Source: Pseudobutyrivibrio sp. 49 (GTDB taxonomy: Bacteria > Bacillota > Clostridia > Lachnospirales > Lachnospiraceae). From it: a stretch of 64,000 nucleotides of DNA. This document shows, piece by piece, positions 63,563 to 64,000 of this stretch. The DNA is taken from NCBI RefSeq assembly GCF_900100545.1, contig NZ_FNDP01000009.1, positions 1 to 64,000 of the forward strand. The letters run 5' to 3'. The notes below the pieces were generated by a model. It worked only from the letters and a program-made list of their open reading frames with translations. It did not search any database and was not told the origin of the DNA. Position 1 is the first letter of the stretch, and each line of letters starts with the position of its first letter. The position numbers and the translations under genes are program-made.

Positions 63563-64000
63563 TTACTCTTCGCCCATACGTGCGAACATAAGACGGAACT
63601 CCTCTTCTCTTGACTTAACAAGTTCAAAGTGAATATCATTTATTTCCATTCCATCCTGAGCAAAGTGAAGTTTCAAAAAGAAGGTCATAGCGCATCCAAC
63701 GAATGGCACCTCAATGGTCTGCCACTCCTTATCTGCTCCAGTAAGAGTCACCATCTTCACAAGCTCTTTGTCTTTATAGATGCTAAGTGGAATCTGTGCC
63801 AAATCACTGAGGTTCTCAGCAGCGCGAACAGTAAGGGAAAGCTTATAGTCACCTCGCTCCTTAAAGGAAACAGTAACCATGTTAGTAGTGTTTCTTGCAG
63901 TTACTATTTCCTCTGGATTGATTTCAGCCACACCGCTTTCATCAATTCTAAGATCAATCATCTTATCGAAATCAAGCTCGTCATCATCTGCCTCTGAAGC
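63563..64000 (-). CDS. C-terminal part of a protein of unknown function (5' end beyond the window)
   Basis: The last 145 residues of a longer protein; the frame stays open to the right edge, so the ATG near 63961 is internal. The visible part has an acidic lead (SEADDDELDFDKMIDLRIDE) followed by a beta-strand-rich segment with alternating hydrophobic residues (DYKLSLTVRAAENLSD, QTIEVPFVGC, TFFLKLHFA) that looks like a jelly-roll or carbohydrate-binding tail domain; this is inference. The last residues are MFARMGEE. It could be the end of a glycosidase or similar enzyme. Confidence 0.7.
   Translation of the reverse strand, partial: ASEADDDELDFDKMIDLRIDESGVAEINPEEIVTARNTTNMVTVSFKERGDYKLSLTVRAAENLSDLAQIPLSIYKDKELVKMVTLTGADKEWQTIEVPFVGCAMTFFLKLHFAQDGMEINDIHFELVKSREEEFRLMFARMGEE

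Overview
The window looks like chromosomal DNA of an anaerobic, motile, low-to-moderate GC Firmicute of the family Lachnospiraceae, most like Butyrivibrio/Pseudobutyrivibrio. The pointers are an intracellular GH9 cellodextrinase of the Ced1 type, pyruvate:ferredoxin oxidoreductase, three flagellins, DUF5685, YitT and YqeG proteins, Gram-positive Shine-Dalgarno sites and U-tailed terminators. The genus is inferred from gene content; no rRNA or tRNA gene is present. Most genes lie on the minus strand.

Layout. 1-331: 5' part of a group IIC intron (minus strand) directly after the aspS terminator. 426-5080: aspS, a Fur-like and a DtxR-like metal regulator, and a divergent zinc-ribbon/DUF5685/J-domain operon. 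5207-8302: acyltransferase, M15 peptidase lipoprotein and a BASS transporter. 8352-17028: an eight-gene operon (CooC-like ATPase, two 2-hydroxyacyl-CoA dehydratase/double-cubane-type subunits, their ASKHA activase, a small membrane protein, a fragment-like relative of acetyl-CoA synthase, a large FAD/Fe-S oxidoreductase, and HypA). Two of its spacers hold an 86-nt element with identical geometry and covarying stems. 17212-31 kb: housekeeping and metabolic genes (udk, yitT, pepT, AEC transporter, ychF, GH9 cellodextrinase with LysR regulator, Old-Yellow-type oxidoreductase, trmO, apt).

32250-37940: three long flagellin paralogues, each with a hairpin around its Shine-Dalgarno site that resembles a CsrA target. 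Two have sigma-28-type promoters. 38341-39540: an AAA+ ATPase with a winged helix preceded by eight regularly spaced ATCATAA iterons. 39565-42448: znuABC, interrupted by an inverted-repeat-bounded holin-like toxin unit. 42448-47558: tig, clpP, clpX, engB, rpiB and a YqeG phosphatase. 47631-54977: a 2448-residue surface enzyme joining GH43, GH30 and GH43_24-like catalytic domains, apparently for type II arabinogalactan. The window ends with a sigma-28-linked small protein gene, nrdR, nifJ, guaB, a chemoreceptor and the 3' end of an unidentified gene.

The best candidates for undescribed biology are the CooC/HypA/double-cubane operon with its paired RNA element, the ATPase with its iteron array, and the post-transcriptional control layer of the flagellin genes. 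All readings are by eye from sequence and known family motifs; no database search was run.
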